This document shows, one piece after another, positions 22,605 through 34,691 of a DNA stretch of 64,000 nucleotides. The translations under genes were made by a program, and so were the position numbers. Source of the DNA: Neospora caninum Liverpool (lineage: Eukaryota; Apicomplexa; Conoidasida; Eucoccidiorida; Sarcocystidae); contig NC_018397.1 of the NCBI RefSeq assembly GCF_000208865.1, forward strand, positions 3,749,748 through 3,813,747. Direction: 5' to 3'. Under the pieces are notes generated by a model that did no database searches, was not told the DNA's origin, and saw nothing but the letters and a program-made list of their open reading frames with translations. How positions within the stretch are numbered: the stretch's first letter is position 1; each line of letters starts with the position of its first letter.

Positions 22605-25319
22605 GGCTCAGGAGCGCAAACGGGTGCACACGGTGTCCAGCAAGGCCAAGGGAGAGAAGGCGAGGCGAAGCAGAGAAAAAGAGAAGCAGATGAACAAAAG
22701 AAGAAGATAAGAGAAGGGGATGAGGCGTGAAGGATTGGAGAGAAGAGACTGAAAATGGTGGAGAGGAGGAAAGAAGACACACAAGACCAGGCTTTTTCGG
22801 AGACCAGAGGCGTCAGCACACGGGGGCGGTAGTCGAGGAAAACGAGGGTGCACGCGGCACGGAAAGGTTGCGTTGTTTCCCTGGAAGAGACTCTGTGAGA
22901 CGAAAAGAAGATTTCAATTCGAGAAACAGAGGGGAAAAGTGGAAGGAAAGAAAGAAAGGAAGCCCGTCCCAAGGATGGGGGTCGGATGACTAGCCAAGGA
23001 AAAGGACTAGCTGCTGCATGCAAAACAAGTCAACTCTCTCTCGCATGCGACGCTGGCAACCGCCTCGGTGAGGCGCAATTCCGTTGTTTATTTGAGAGCG
23101 ATTTCGACGAGCAGAAGGGAAAAGGAAATCTCTGGTCACTTTTAGGTGCCAAGGCTTCTTTCAGAGGTCGGTTGTCTCCTGCGATTCCGCACGCAGGCAA
23201 CGAGAGGGAGCAAATTCCTACCTAGATGCCAGGGATGATCAGAACATCGTCCTGGGCGTGACAATCTTTGAGGATTATTTCTCAGCTTTTTCAGAGTATA
23301 TACTAAAGTTGAACTATATGCGATTCACCGGCCAACGGACACATCTTGCAACGAGGGGAAACAAGGATACTTTGACAATTCGATCTTCTCGTCAATCCTC
23401 ACTGTGGACTACTGGTTTAGATCTTGAATGTCTTTGTTTAGCGGATCCAATTTCTATTGTGCTGTTTTAGGACCACATCCCACCAGCCAACTATCCAACT
23501 TCCTCCATCTCTCCTTATACCTGTATATATCCACATATTTTTTTTGCTATAGCTGTATATATATATATATATACAACAAACAAGCAATTACCTATACATA
23601 TATAAATTCCTATGCGTGCATGAATGTAAAAGCCTATAGAGATGGGTATCAGTCGGTCTGTGTCTTTTTTTCTTTGTAGTCTTTATTTCAGCATATTGGT
23701 AGAGTTTGCGCGAGTATGTGTGCATTTGGCGAGTTGTTGCTCTTCACGGAGTTCGGAGAACGGTCCAGACGGAAGCGGGTGAGAGTTCCCAAAGAGGAAA
23801 GGGGACCAGAGGTTTGGCCCAGCCTCGAGAAGGCGGTTCTTCAGTACTGGTCCCCGTCAAGAACAAACTTTTATTTCCCAGGGAAATCTGAGAAAGTGTA
23901 GCGACAGGGCATTTCCAAATTGACGCAGAGGACGCCCTGGCTCACGGTTCCACCCCTCGTCTCTGAGGACGATTTCACCTTTGGACTCAAAATTGTTAGC
24001 GAGGAACTGCTGTGCGCAAAACAGGCGACTCATAAAGTTCTCAGCGCTCTCTGCCTCCTAGACACCCCTCGTTTTTCTCGGTCCGACAGAGGACAATTGT
24101 GTGGAGGAAGCCCTGCCGGGACATGTTCGAGATCCCAAACTTTCCAAGGATATTTCACCGCGAGAGCTGCTGACGCAAATGTGACGTAGCAGGCGTGCCT
24201 GAACGGCTTATATACGGGTTGTGTTTGGCATCGAACCCTTTTACAGGAACATCTCTACGGTTCGCTTTTTTAGAAAAGAGGGGAAAGCTGTCGTGAAGCC
24301 GAGGCGGCGGTCGGGTGTCGACACCGAGAGGTCCCGCCAGTGTCGAGAGAACTTTATTTTTTAAAACGCGTTAAAGACGTTGTGGCGAAGAAGGAGCCCT
24401 CTTTGCTTCGGCAAGTGGCCTCCCCCGCCAGCAGGCCGGCCACCACAGAAAGAAGGGATACACGCTACGGCGCAAGCTACCACGAGGAAATCCATGATGC
24501 CTAGGAAGAAGGCGAGAAGAGAGGTAGGCGACGCACAAATAGAGGGCTTCGTGAGGACGAGAAGAGATTTTATCAGCGAAAAAAACAGAGAGAAGACAAC
24601 GCTTCCGGCTTTCCCCTCCATGTACATCGATGCAGAATCTCTTCACGCGAGAGGCCAAACGCAACACAGGAGAGCATGCGACACACCGGCGAGAAGTCGC
24701 AAGCGCGCACTGCTGCGAAAGAAAACAGCCTACAAGTGGACGAGAGAAGGGCATGACAGACCAACCGAAAGAGACGAGAGACAGTCTACGCAGCCAAAAG
24801 AATTACGGCTTTCGGGCTGTCTCCCCTTTGCTTTGACCACGGCGACGTCAAACCTCTCTCTGGCCGGAGAAAGATACAGACGCAAAGAAGAAGATATATA
24901 CAGAGAGGATAAACATATAGATGAAGACCTAGAGGCACAGAGATAAATAGGCATGCACACGCATATGCATATATATATATATATATATATATGCGTAGTC
25001 TAGTAGATATGCGTATAGATGCAGATAGATACGTACACAAAGATTAGGTTCAAATAGATCTAGAAAGAAAGGTCTTGATAGAGCCAGCTGCAGAAAACAG
25101 GGAAATGCGGCTCTATTTACAGACACAGACAGCAAGATGTAGACTGACTTAACTCCACGGACCGGTTCCTTGCGGCCTCTCCTGCGTTTTCACGGATTTC
25201 CGAAGACCCGTGAACAGGCCGCAGTTCACCCCTCGCCTTGGTGAGGAGAAAGAAATGGGAGACGCCGTACAGTCCAAGTTCCGTATTCTATGTCCCAGTC
25301 TTGGCCGCATGTTTTCTTT
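22605..25319. other. Spacer between the EGF-like gene and AP-4 sigma
   Basis: No exon can be supported. The minus strand at 22.6-22.9 kb is pyrimidine-rich. TA runs occur at 23555-23573 and 24969-24992. A GCATGC motif lies at about 23014-23020. The part next to 25320 should be the AP-4 sigma 3' UTR. Confidence 0.5.
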
Positions 25320-26205
25320 TCACGAAATCGAGGCCACATCCATCATGTGGATCAGGGACAGAACATTCGCTTTGTTCGTCTCGACGATGCAGCCGTCCAT
25401 AACCATTTCGTCGAGAATGAAGTGTGCCTTCTCCAGGTGAAACATAATGTCGAGTTCACAGACATTCTCAAAGAATTTGTCCAGGGTCTCCACGAGGCAG
25501 TGAATGAACTCGAGAATCGCCAACTCGTTCAGCTCTTCGTCCTTCACACCGACAATGAAGTAGAGACTCGCGTATCTGAGAACAGAAACCGGAGAAAGAA
25601 ACGCTATGCGATCCACCTGCATTGGGGTGTCTCTCGAGCGACATCGCGCGAAAACTAAAGGGCGTCGCGCAAGGAAAAAGAAGGCGGGAGACCAGGAAGA
25701 AAACAGAGCTGCTGGCCGCCCAACAGACGCGTCCGCAGCTGGAACAAAGCAACAAAAAGAGACAGAGACAGGAAGAAAGAAAGCTTTCGAAAACGCGAAA
25801 GGGGGAAAAGAGAGCTTTTTAAAACGCGGAACGGGCGAGAACCCCACCCGCCGCAGAGGAGAGGAGGCGACCGACTCTAGAGAGTCTGTCGGCAGGGAAG
25901 GGGAACGAGGAAGAAAGAGGAAGATGCACAGTGTTTGTGCTCAGTCTGTGGAGAACGCGAGGCCGGATGCGCACAAAAGGCAACAGTCCTTGTGGCAGAA
26001 CTGTGAGACTGTGCTTCCCTCACCTTCTATAGATGACGCTGTATTGCCGATACTGAACAAAGGAACACTGGAGCTCTGTTCGGCTGAGGCATTTCCGAAT
26101 CAACTCGCCTTCCAGCGCAACCCTCTCCGGGATGGGGACAAAGTCGTAGTACTGCGACAGGCGGGTCTGGCCCTGCTTGTTGACCATCAGAATGAACTTT
26201 ATCAT
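25320..26205 (-). CDS. AP4S1: AP-4 adaptor complex subunit sigma
   Basis: Two minus-strand exons, 26205-26024 and 25575-25320, are joined at GTGAGG and CTCAG with phases that fit. They give 145 aa against 144 in human AP4S1. It is the small chain of the heterotetrameric AP-4 coat, which sorts cargo at the trans-Golgi network. Start [20 protein letters not shown] and the segments [42 protein letters not shown] and [17 protein letters not shown] match AP-4 sigma far better than AP-1 or AP-2 sigma. In particular, [11 protein letters not shown] and NGCIVETN-like ends are AP-4 signatures. The whole protein is one longin-like sigma fold with no insertions, unusual in a genome where most proteins are enlarged. 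The stop is TGA at 25320-25322. The gene is divergent from the rhodanese gene. Confidence 0.95.
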
Positions 26206-27807
26206 TCTGGCGAGCAAGACAGCGGCAACGGTTTCCAAGAGGTCCAGAGGCGAAGAAAACAGACGGGAATCTTCTTGTGAAGGAGCGACGAAACGAGAAA
26301 ACGAAGTGGCGCAACACAGAGGCAGAGAGAGCAGAGAGGGAGAGGTAAACAAACGGAGAAAAAAGGGAAGGGGAAGCGGATGCGCTCTCAAGAGGAGCCA
26401 GAGAGCATAGACAAAAAGACAGCGAGTTTAGTGGAGCGGGTGTGAATGTCTGAGAGGCGAGAGGGGAGCAAGATGGAAAGAGGAAAGCATTCACACGAGA
26501 AGCACGTGCACAGAGTGCAATAGGCGGGTAGCAATGGCGTCACAGAATGAGGAAGGAAACAAGGGAAAAGGAAAGATTCGCTCAGCGCGACTTGGGGCAG
26601 TGCTTGGACTGCGAGAGGCCCCAGCACGCAGCTCTCCTAACGATTTAGCAAATGCATCGTCCAACAGCGTCTTCTCTGCCCCGCAAGGCGACGTCAACGG
26701 AAACAAGGTCCGGAAGTCCTCAAAAAAGACATGGAAACCCCCCCCAAAAAAATCGCATATCCGACTCGCCGGTCTCTGTCGCCTCCAGAGGCGCCGAGGA
26801 GGAGCGATTTGTCCTGTTTTCTCTCTCCCAGAAAACGGTCCACGATACCACAAGAGGTGTACGCCGTCAAAAAGGAAATCTCCAGTCTCGCTTCTTATTT
26901 CCGAGGCGTTACTGAGAGAAGGGTCGAGGGCGCGTACAAATGCCTCCGTTCTTTTCGCACAGAGATGCGAGTCCGGAACAGCCGAAGACACCCGCGAGCA
27001 ACGCGCTCTCGATGGCCATCCACACACACGACGATGCAGATACAGTGGTGAAGAAATGCGTCGAGAAGAAAATCCGGAAAACGCTCTTCACTTCGGTGTC
27101 GCTGGGGTATTTATTCGCGGACGACTCTGCAGTGCGGCCTTCTCGGGCGTGCGTGCATGCGCCGCGAAACAAGACAAAATTACGTATCTTTTTAAGGCGC
27201 CTGTGCATGTCGCGGCATCTGGAACTCGCAAAGTTTCTTTACTGTCGGTCTTCCCCCGGGGTCTCGGTTTCATCGAAAAGCACGGGAAGTCCTCTCTTTC
27301 TCGTGATAGATATATAGTGCGTGGAAACAGAAAAGATCTTTTGCGGGGCTGAAGGAAAGCGTTTCTCTGTCGGCCGGTGGGCTCCCTTTTTGGCACAGCG
27401 CGCCGACCCCAAGAAGAAGACTCACTGATTCCGGTCTGCCTTTCCCTTCTTTTCCTGGAGAAGCATGTACCCAGAGAAAAGCTCTTGCTAGCCGTCCGTC
27501 TTCTCGTGAAAGACGGTGATACACAGTGAGCTGTATATACACCCGCTTGCCGCTTCTCTGCCGACTGCGTCCGTTTTCAAGACAGCCAAGCCGCAGACGT
27601 GCACGCCGCCACAAAGGGGAAAAAGGTCTATCCAGAGAGCGAGAAAGGACGACAGCAAGGACGCAAGGGGAGAATTATCCCTCAAGGGGAGTATCTTGCC
27701 CCTAAACGGACGTATCTAAGCAGAAAAGGCGGTGTGATCACTCCCTGCACATTTCTAGTGTCTGTACACCTGGTGAGGAGGCGCAGTGTCATCCTGTGTC
27801 CGGCACG
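26206..27807. promoter_or_regulatory. Shared 5' region of the divergent AP-4 sigma and rhodanese genes
   Basis: The 1.6-kb gap between two opposite start codons must hold both promoters and 5' UTRs. Its plus strand next to AP-4 sigma is purine-rich, meaning pyrimidine-rich on the AP-4 sigma coding strand. A 272-codon plus-strand open frame at 26534-27352 begins with ATG but is Arg/Ser-rich with no family resemblance, so I do not call it a gene. No TATA box was recognised. Confidence 0.45.
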
Positions 27808-30467
27808 ATGATGCTTACCAAGCGTTTGGGCTTAACAGCCCTCGCTGCCAAATCGGTCTTTCTTCCGTCTCCGTCCTTCTCTCCGTTTCTTCTCTGGTGT
27901 GCGCGGCTGTCCAACGCATGTCGAGAAGCGCGCAACTCTCATCTCCCGCCTCCCTCGCCGGCAGCCTGTCTCTCCGGACTTCTGCTCCCAGGCGTCCCTT
28001 GGGAACGGGCGACTGAGACGAGGAGTCTTTTCGGCACTGGCCGCGGAAATGGAGAGCAAGGAAGAAATGGACACAGAGAAGAAACTGCGACCGCAAGCAG
28101 AGAGACAGGGCGCATGCACGGAAGCGCAGCGGAGTGTGCGGCGTCTTTCCTGCCTATTCTGTGTGACCGGAGTCCTCACTTTTCAACTTTTCTCAAACCA
28201 GGCTTTCCCTCGAGCCGTTTACCTATCTCCAGAACAGTCTCGACAAGCGCGCAAGGTACGGTGGATCGGCTGCAGAGACGCCCACCCCAAAGAGTGTCAT
28301 CGACGCTTTAGGGATTGTGGTGCTCTCTCCTCTCTCTCCTCTCTCTCCTCTCCCTCTGATTTCTTTCCGTTCTCATCTCTCTCCCCGCTCTGTGGGCGCT
28401 GCAGTTCTGCCTTGTTTTCATCTGTGTGAACGTCTCCTTCGTTCTCGGAGTACCTCCCACGTGTTCTGCGTCTCCGGTCGGGTCTGTCTCCTCGGCTCGC
28501 CTTTCCCGTCAGCTCGCTTCCCTCCCCTGTCTCTCTCCTCTCTGTCGGACTGTCCTTCGTTTTGCTTCTCGGCCTTCCACTCCTTCGCTTCGACGTGTCT
28601 CCCGCTCTTACTCAGTCCGAGTGGTCTCGCAGTCCTGTTCGCGTCTTCTCTCCCACAGGCCCGCCGCTAACCTCACGAACCGCCACGGCCACGTTAGGCT
28701 GCGGAGACAAGTCTACCAAGACAGGCAGCACTGCGTCTGCCGCGGAGTCTCCTGTCGCCGACGAGGTCGATCGCAGCTTTGTGCGCCGTTTGAGTGAAGC
28801 TGGGGGCGCAAACATTCTCGACGGAAAAGCGTTTCGCCTCGTCGATGTCAGAGAGCCGGCAGAGCTGCAAGTACGTGAACTCGGTCGCCTTGGGGCGGTA
28901 CTCTTCTTCTTCGAACCGGTTCCACTAGATGCCTCACGATCCGACAGAGGCTTCCGAATACATACGTACTTTTGCACATACATATATATATATATATATA
29001 TATTTATTTATGGATACAGCCGCTGAGGTAGGTGTGTGCCGCCAGGTGTATGTATAGGTGCGTGTATGTGTTGAAAGCGATGTGAACACGCAGGATTTGG
29101 AGGTGGCGACGTCAGGCTGTGCGCACGGCGAGCCTTCGAAGGAAACGGATTCGGGGTTTGTGAAGCGCAGTCTGCTAGAGAGACACGCAGGGTTCTGTCT
29201 CGCGTCTTTTCGGAGCATGGCTTCTTTCTCTCCTTCACCCTCGGCTCCACCCATACACTTTTGTCGATTCGTTCTCGAAAAAATGCGTCCTCAGACTCTC
29301 GGATGCATCCCCGGAGCAGTGAACATTCCTCTCAGCCGTCTTGCGGAGGCTTTCAAGATGCATCCGAAATGTTTCGAGAAAGAGTACGTGCGAGGAAGCG
29401 AAGCCAAGGACAAAGAGCGTTCACTCGAGATTGCAAATCGAATGCGTCCTCGAATTCGCCGTACTGTGTGTGAGAACGAGCAGCCGTCTACCGTATAGAG
29501 ATAAGGATAACTGTGCATGTACGTCCATATGCACATACATATGTATGCATATATCTACTAGCTGCATGCAAGAACCAGCACAGACGCAGATACGGATTTC
29601 TAGGCGCATACACATACGCATCCATATATGCATATACATGTATGCATGCAAGTATGGATATGTGCGTGCGGACTCAGTGGCTTATCGGTTTTCTCGCAAG
29701 TCGTCCGTAGATGCTAGTCTGTGTATGGGGAGGTGTCCAGCGTCTGCTTTTTTTCGTCCGGAGGGTGCCACGCTCGCTGCCGTAGCCGAAACACCTCGGA
29801 GCCTAGCGTGGATCGTGGGCGGGAAATTTCGCAGCATGTTGGGCACAGAGACGCTCTTCTGTCTCGACACAAGTGCGCGTTGTCTCCTGTGTCGCGTGCT
29901 CCAGATTTCACTGTCCAAAGCCCGACACAGACGTGACTCTGGTCGTCTACTGCCAAAGAGGTAGGCTCAATCGCTCGTGCTTCGGAAAGCTGCTTCCCTT
30001 CTTGCCCGTCGGGTAGAGAAGACGGTAAACGAAAAGTGTCTAGGTTTCTCCACGATAACCCACCGTTTTTCTTGTGCCTACCCGGGAAACGAACCGAGAG
30101 GTCTCTGTGCGTTCTTATGTGTATCTGCCTAGGAAGCATAATATAAATATATATATATATACGTGTTTGGCCTTATTGAGTGTCGAACAGTTGTAGGCAC
30201 ATGCACGTATGGTCATCTACACGCACCTCCATTCCGAGTGAATGGATCGAGTTGAGTTGCACCTGTGTCTCGTGTCTCTCGGAATTTTGATTTGCATTTC
30301 TTCCAGGTGTCCGATCAGCCAAGGGCTGTGAAATTCTTGCGCATTTGGGCTTCCAGGCGCTGAACTACCGCGGCTCCTACTCGGACTGGAGTGCCCCCCT
30401 TGAGGCAGAGAGAAGTGATCTCCCGACGGGAAGCGACCCTAACAGATGTCCGGGTGCCCGCAATTGA
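27808..30467 (+). CDS. Single-domain rhodanese-like protein with N-terminal leader
   Basis: Five exons: 27808-28255, 28659-28870, 29295-29383, 29905-29960 and 30307-30467. Phases agree, giving 321 aa. The first ~200 residues are a leader: two Met, then basic, Ser/Ala-rich residues without acids, which suggests mitochondrial or apicoplast import. A low-complexity linker follows. The rhodanese domain comes next: FRLVDVREPAEL (~209-219), GCIPGAVNIPLSRLAEAF, TDVTLVVYCQRGVRSA with the active-site Cys near residue 266, and HLGFQALNYRGSYSDW. The catalytic loop CQRGVR is the six-residue form used for sulfur transfer from thiosulfate or persulfides. A catalytic Cys is present, so the protein is probably active. 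The start is the first of two adjacent ATGs. Exon 3 uses an internal GTACGT donor; reading on instead would give the wrong frame for the active-site exon. The partner or substrate cannot be told from sequence. Confidence 0.85.
28982..29003. repeat. (AT)n microsatellite in rhodanese gene intron 2
   Basis: A pure TA run inside the intron 28871-29294. Confidence 0.9.
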
Positions 30468-30592
30468 TAGTATCGGAGGAAAATCCGGTTCGAAGAACGC
30501 GTGCATATATGTATTTATATGTATATACATATATTCTCGATCATCAGGGGGACCATTCTCACCAACAGATAGAAGTAAACCTACATGTGCAT

Positions 30593-30593
<1 letters not shown>

Positions 30594-30624
<31 letters not shown>
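30594..30624. repeat. (AT)n microsatellite downstream of the rhodanese gene
   Basis: A TA run of about 31 bases, some 130 bases after the rhodanese stop codon, probably in the 3' UTR. A longer run (31180-31218) follows within 600 bases. Confidence 0.9.
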
Positions 30625-30628
<4 letters not shown>

Positions 30629-31175
30629 GGTTTAGCTTTGCGGTTTGAAGATGCGTCGAAAAGTGAATAAACGGCGCCTTGACCCTAGAGCGTCGATATC
30701 TCTAATTGTTTCTACCCAAGCAGTGCTGCGCCTTCTTTGTTGGAGCGAGAAGTTCTCGTGAAGTGTGAGAAGATCGCTGGGGGAAGTTTTCTTCAGGAGA
30801 GCTGATGGCTGTCGGCACTGACAGTCGCTGACAGGAGTTGACTGTGAGGTAGGGTGCATCTGTTCCGAGGAGGCGTTAGCGACTGGAGCATACGGGAGAC
30901 CTCGCTTCGCTTTCAGGACTCTCACCGAAGGCATAATATATGCATACTTGCATGATTGGTGTATGCATGATTTGGACATGTGTACGTCTATCTGCATAGA
31001 CGTGTAGGGATGGGTGTGGAGATCAATAAAGGGAACTGATTCCACACATTCACCTCGACAGAAAAACGCAGTTTAGCGCTCCAGATATGCCGAAGCGAAT
31101 TCAGGGGCGCTTGTACATGTGAAATGAATCTCACAACGTCCTGGTTCGCCTAAACAGCTCCATCCCTCACATACA

Positions 31176-31218
<43 letters not shown>

Positions 31219-31222
<4 letters not shown>

Positions 31223-31778
31223 TCGTTTGTATATAAACTGCGAAAGTGGGTATATGACCGAAACGCTTTCAGTGTGAAGGGAATGCAGGTGTCCGCATCT
31301 TTTAAACCAAAATGTAGTGAGAGTAGAGAGCTTCCGCCATGTGATCCGAATGGAGACCAGCCTGAAGCTGAAAAAGTCTCTGGAGAAAGAGCACCAACAA
31401 CGATCGCCGATATACCAGTTTGGGTTATAGTAGTCCAGAAATCCTTCTGTCCGCTGCACTTCGACAGAGTACAGTATTTCTCTGCATGACCCTGTACCAC
31501 AGCATCTACGGGATAAAACCATGAATATATTAGAGGTTTTATACGTAGATATAGTTTTGCGTGTCAGGAATTATAGGACATCGCAGTTTGGTGTCGTGGA
31601 CATTGCAGGAATGTAATAGATGTTCAGTACCTGATGCACTCGCCTTGGTGCAGGCATTTAAGTTGTCTTGAGAGGCCCTCCCGCAACCGCTTAGTGTTAC
31701 CCACACCGGAAAATTGAGAGGAACGCCTTCCGGTCGAATGTCTACCGTATGCCGCATTAGCTGCACGACCGGAGCCGT
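31219..31778 (-). CDS. Candidate exon pair of an unrecognised minus-strand gene
   Basis: Minus-strand exons 31778-31631 and 31505 down to about 31219 join at CATCAG/GTACTG and CCGTAG with matching phase across a 125-nt intron. The joined peptide is balanced in composition: DIRPEGVPLNFPVW, SGCGRASQDNLNAC, then KYCTLSKCSGQKDFW, SPFGSHGGSSLLSLHFGLK and DADTCIPF. Upstream in the same frame is a hydrophobic stretch, HIFFLASAGVCLV, that could be a signal peptide. The 3' end runs into a TA repeat, so the true exon end is unknown. Even cysteine spacing and small hydrophobic strands are reminiscent of coccidian surface antigens, but I see no decisive SRS motif. It may also be a pseudogene or chance open frames. 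Confidence 0.3.
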
Positions 31779-34469
31779 CTGGGCAGCACCTTCGTATGTA
31801 ACGAGGCAGACACCCGCACTTGCCAGGAAAAATATGTGGGAAATAGATACACTTTCATACGTGGTGATGCGTCGTGTAATTTGGCGCTTGCGTGTACAGC
31901 TGGGGCAAGGCCTGGCTGCAGTAGTGGTGTTCGCTGAAAAAAGATGCTCTGGGCAACAACACCTTTTCAATCGCCGTTCTCGCTTACTCAAGGAACGCAG
32001 TCTCATGTTACCGTGCATGATAGTCGTGTACGACCACCACTGTGTCAGAGTTTTGGCATGCTTCCATATTCTTGTGCTGCTGTTCACCTGCGAGGCCAAA
32101 GTGCCCACAAACAGCTTCAGCGGCCACGGAGACAAACTTTATATCGTCGTTGATTTACATCAGAAAAAAGGACGTCCTCGTCGTGAAACAAAGGTTTCGA
32201 TGGAATTCGTGACAGTCTGTCGATTCTTTGGAAGAAAGTGTTTTGTTTGTAGGGACGCACAGAGTGGCTAGTCCTTGGTTCACCAATAAGTGAGTGGGAC
32301 CCGTGAAATATACTGTCTCTGCCTCTCGGCTGAGTCTGTTCGAGGAAAGAACACGACCGGCGCTGACAAAAAAGATCTCGAGTCTTTGTATGAAAACGGC
32401 AACGAAGAAACACCTGTCTGAGTAGTGATCCTGCAGTTCGTGGTCGTCGTTTGACAGCGGTCTTCACTCAAGAGCCAAGAGTAAAAGACTTGGTAAATTG
32501 CCTTTAAGGACTTCCAGAAGGAGTCGTGAAAGGGGCCATGACCGCAGAAGCGATTTGAAGCTGTGTTTCCTCCTGTCACTCCGGCACAGAAGAGGAAAAT
32601 CATGCTGTGCAGAAAGCGCGAGTAGCCCCACCCCTGAAGTATGGATTTTCTATTCTACTACCGGCAAAATGGTGTCGTCGCTGTTGACGCAGCTGGACAT
32701 ACGTTTTCTTCGGCTCATAGTTTCGCAGGGTTGCACCCAGAACATCGATGGTGCTGTATGTCGTGTTCACGCCGTGTGTACTGCGTCTGTGTTGGATGTC
32801 TGTTGGCAACCTAGCTATGCGCGGGCCATTGGCATTCCGGCATGCTAATAAGACCATGAAAAAAGATTTGGTTTACAACGATCTATACGCCTAAGTACGT
32901 ACAGAAGCAAAATCTGTGCTACCATCCTTCCTTGAATCGCAATCACCAAACAGAGTTGGCTTGTTAGTTTACGGCACGCCATCACTGGCTTCCGTATCCT
33001 CCCATAACCTGCAAAATATCTTTCATCTTGTCGGAATTTCGTTTAGAACATCTTCTCTGCATTTTCACGGAATTCTTCTTCACACCAGACAATGCTACAG
33101 AAGGAACGAAACGAGGCCGTCGTCACACAGCTGCCTCTGGCTCGTATGCCACGCCGTGTCTGCTGGCATTTTGGTCGCGTTCGAATTCTTTTCTTCTCAG
33201 CTTACGCTCGATGAGTGCCATCTTTGTAGGTAACCAACGAATTCTGCTGGCAGCCTATAATCTCTTCCGCCTGTCTTGGGACAGATTTCGTATCTTCCGA
33301 CTCAATTGAGCTGTAAGGGACGGCGATTCAAAATATCAAGCCGAAGAACAACAACCAAAGGCGCGGCGCATCCTCCCGATTAGCCTCATGCATGATAGGC
33401 GAACGAAATTGCATCACACGAATCTGTGGGTGGTCAAAAGTGTTCGTTTGTCTTTGTGTCTGGTGGGTCTTTCCGTTGTCTACATTTATTACGGCGGGAA
33501 AACACCAGTCTCGGAGGCAAATGCTTCACAGCTATTCGGCAGAACCACCCCTGCAAACCCGCCTTCCCCGCGATCTTGGTGCGTAGGATTGTTCTGTTTC
33601 CTGGTTTGGTACACCTACGGGAAATAACAGCGGCATGGCGTCACTTGTGGATAATTTTGCTGGAGATCTGCAGTCAAGAGAAACCGGGGGAACATAGAAG
33701 GACTGCGATCACCGGCTTTACGCGCGGCGAAAGGGATACACGTATCTCCCGCGCTCGCACGAACAGAAGATGTGTCTCCACTGCAGTCGCCTTGGGTCAT
33801 CAACACATGGGGCGCAGCCCCAACGAACCGCGTTGACCACGAACAGCGAATGAGACGCGGCACACAGGCGGGGGCGGTTTACGAGTTACGATACAAGGAA
33901 CTGGTTTTTATACACGTGGCTGCAACTGCCTTATTACCCGAGCCACCTCGCACCGGTTCACGGTTGGTCGACGATGTTCTTCCCTATATACTTCTGGTGC
34001 GCCGCCTTTTCGTGAATCTTTGCCTTGTCAAGTGGAGAGGTTGGCAGGAAAGTCGTGTGGCGCACATAACCTTCCTTTGATTCATCGCGTGTCGCACGAG
34101 GTTCCATCAATCGCCGTCACAGAGACGAAGTATCTGCGGGTGTTGGTCGGCCGCGGGAGAGAGCAGAGACAGTTGTTGCATACTGAGCGGGAGCCGCGTG
34201 ATGGTTGCGGCTGGAAAAGGTATTACGTGGCAGGCCTACCGAATGTACCGTCCGGTTTTTCATACTTGGGTATTGTAAAACTCACAGCAGAGGGGACAGA
34301 GAAAAGTGAGAGATCGGATTTTTTTTACGCACTCATAGTATCGCCTGCGCGAACAACGTATATATGCAGTTGAGTCGGCCGTCTCCATGGGCGGTACTCG
34401 TACAGACCTTTGACGCCGCAACCGCAAAATTCTTTTGAGTGTTGTATACAATTTGATTTGCCCCACCAG

Positions 34470-34691
34470 TTATATCTGTCTGCACAAAGCCTCAGCCTCG
34501 CAAGGTGTCTCTCCAGGCTTGAAGACTACCAATAAAAGATCGTTTGCGTGGTCTGATAGATGCGTTAGCGAAGCCGGTGCCACCCCGTGCCAGAATCCAG
34601 TTGAGCCGTTTTTCAGTGCATCCATATTGAGAACGGCGCCACAGTTACCGGGTCGTTCTGCTGCCGTTGAACGGAGGAAGGAGAGCCCCAA
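34470..34691 (-). other. Open cysteine-containing minus-strand stretch, possible exon or relic
   Basis: A 73-codon minus-strand open stretch contains CGAVLNMDALKNG, FWHGVAPASLTHLSD, LLLVVFKPGETPCEAEALC and then a stop. The pattern C, W, SLT, hydrophobic strand, PC, C loosely recalls the second half of an SRS (SAG1-related) domain. The acceptor side (CGGCAG) is weak and no partner exon could be joined. Treat as a lead only. Confidence 0.2.

Noticed and set aside
26534..27352. 272-codon plus-strand ATG frame between AP-4 sigma and the rhodanese gene
   Set aside because: It is Arg/Ser-rich with no domain, lies in the shared promoter gap, and is probably chance.
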